From positions 1 to 32,033 of the forward strand of contig RXJW01000153.1 of the NCBI GenBank assembly GCA_003963005.1: a DNA stretch of 32,033 nt. Direction: 5' to 3'. This stretch comes from Burkholderiales bacterium. GTDB lineage: Bacteria; Pseudomonadota; Gammaproteobacteria; Burkholderiales; Burkholderiaceae_C. The position numbers and the translations under genes were made by a program. Positions 31,442 to 32,033 of this stretch are shown in pieces (the first letter of the stretch is position 1; every line of letters starts with the position of its first letter). Below the pieces are notes generated by a model, which was not told where the DNA came from, did not search any database, and was given only the letters and a program-made list of their open reading frames with translations.

Positions 31442-32033
31442 TCAGAAGCGTGCCCGGATCGCGTCCATCCAGCCCAGCAGCGCCAGCGTCTCGGCGTGCG
31501 GCATGCGCGGGCTCTCGACGCGGCCGTCCTGGATGCAGGCCTGCGCTTCGGCGATCTCACCCTCGAAGCCGTTGATGACGAACGGCGCCGCCATGCGCTC
31601 GGGTGGCGCCTTGCGGGTGACGACCTCCACGGCCTCCGCCTGCCAGAAGTCCGTCGGGAAGCGCAATGCGGCCTTCGAGCCCAGCGCCTCGAAGGCGTTC
31701 ACCGAAGCAGCGTCGAAACCGCAGCGGAACTGCGAGGTCACGCCGTCGGGGAAGTGCAGCGTCACGTTCACGGCCGCGTCCACGCCGGTCGGCGCGATCT
31801 TGACCTGCACGTCCAGGCGCTCGGGCTCGGGGCACACGCCATCGTTCATCTGCTGCAGCACCCAGCGCGTCACGGCGAGGTTGTAGATGCCGATGTCCCA
31901 CAGGGCGCCGCCCGCCAGCGCCGGGTTCCACTGGCGGTGCTGCGGGTCGTAGACGGACGCGAAGCAGAAGCTAGATTGCATCGCCCGCAGCTCGCCAATC
32001 GCGCCTGCTCGCAGCAGCCGTGCGGCGAGGTCG
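31442..32033 (-). CDS. Gfo/Idh/MocA-family oxidoreductase (5' partial)
   Basis: This is the C-terminal part of an NAD(P)-dependent sugar or cyclitol dehydrogenase-like protein; the frame stays open to the right edge, so the Rossmann domain is missing from the window. Reading in from the edge, LLRAGAIGELRAMQSSFCF and ALWDIGIYNLAVTRWVL match the C-terminal catalytic domain of the family (the G.W.DIG.H/Y.L signature). The Met at 31981 is internal. It ends nine bases from the convergent substrate-binding protein gene. Confidence 0.92.
   Translation of the reverse strand, partial: DLAARLLRAGAIGELRAMQSSFCFASVYDPQHRQWNPALAGGALWDIGIYNLAVTRWVLQQMNDGVCPEPERLDVQVKIAPTGVDAAVNVTLHFPDGVTSQFRCGFDAASVNAFEALGSKAALRFPTDFWQAEAVEVVTRKAPPERMAAPFVINGFEGEIAEAQACIQDGRVESPRMPHAETLALLGWMDAIRARF

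Noticed and set aside
1..32033. Mobile element, prophage, CRISPR or defence island
   Set aside because: No transposase, integrase, direct-repeat array, tRNA attachment site or defence-type nuclease or ATPase was seen; base use looks even throughout.

Overview
The window is about 32 kb of very GC-rich (roughly 70% by eye), gene-dense bacterial chromosome. The mix of genes (livHM, a TctE-like sensor kinase, an OprB-like porin, Nu-like and CPYV glutathione transferases, DUF2145, ubiA, many lipoproteins, short or overlapping gene junctions) suggests a betaproteobacterium of the order Burkholderiales, probably the Rubrivivax/Leptothrix/Roseateles side. This is inference from gene content and base composition; no rRNA is present to confirm it. 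I saw no tRNA, rRNA, insertion sequence, integrase, CRISPR array or replication origin. No stretch over 300 bases lacks a gene.

Layout. 1-1779: end of a branched-chain amino acid ABC transporter operon (livH partial, livM). 1703-3636: a DMT/EamA exporter and a divergent AraC regulator. 3730-6994: a small membrane peptide, a membrane-anchored coiled-coil receiver-domain protein, an ASCH protein and a TPR-GFA fusion. 7004-17272: the centrepiece. A two-component system (kinase and OmpR-type regulator) faces a five-gene operon for an RND heavy-metal efflux pump (adaptor, permease, outer-membrane factor), a small lipoprotein and an OprB-like porin. It is followed by a secreted heptad-repeat protein with a His-Asp pair every seventh residue. 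17295-20265: a class V aminotransferase, a DUF1428 protein and a serine hydrolase. 20375-22415: DoxX and a GST overlapping by 4 nt, with a divergent LysR regulator. 22542-26151: a Cu+ P-type ATPase (copA), then a secreted Ser-rich protein translationally coupled to a DUF2145 protein. 26158-29610: an unrecognised exported protein, an alpha-oxoamine synthase-like PLP enzyme and a Nu-like GST. 29766-32033: ubiA, a Tat-exported amino-acid-binding-type protein, and a Gfo/Idh/MocA oxidoreductase running off the right edge.

How it works together. Two metal-handling modules share the window. The RND pump should move divalent cations out of the periplasm or cytoplasm, judging from an intact D-D-E motif in the permease. 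CopA should move Cu+ out of the cytoplasm. The DoxX/GST pair and the second GST suggest thiol and oxidative-stress metabolism. Many junctions are ATGA or TGATG overlaps, so translation is widely coupled.

The observations I find most worth following are the His/Asp heptad ladder protein beside the metal pump, the membrane-tethered coiled-coil receiver protein with no output domain, the DUF2145 protein that carries an LRAT/permuted-NlpC-like His...Cys pair, and perfect inverted repeats placed at the presumed start codons of the pump adaptor and copA.
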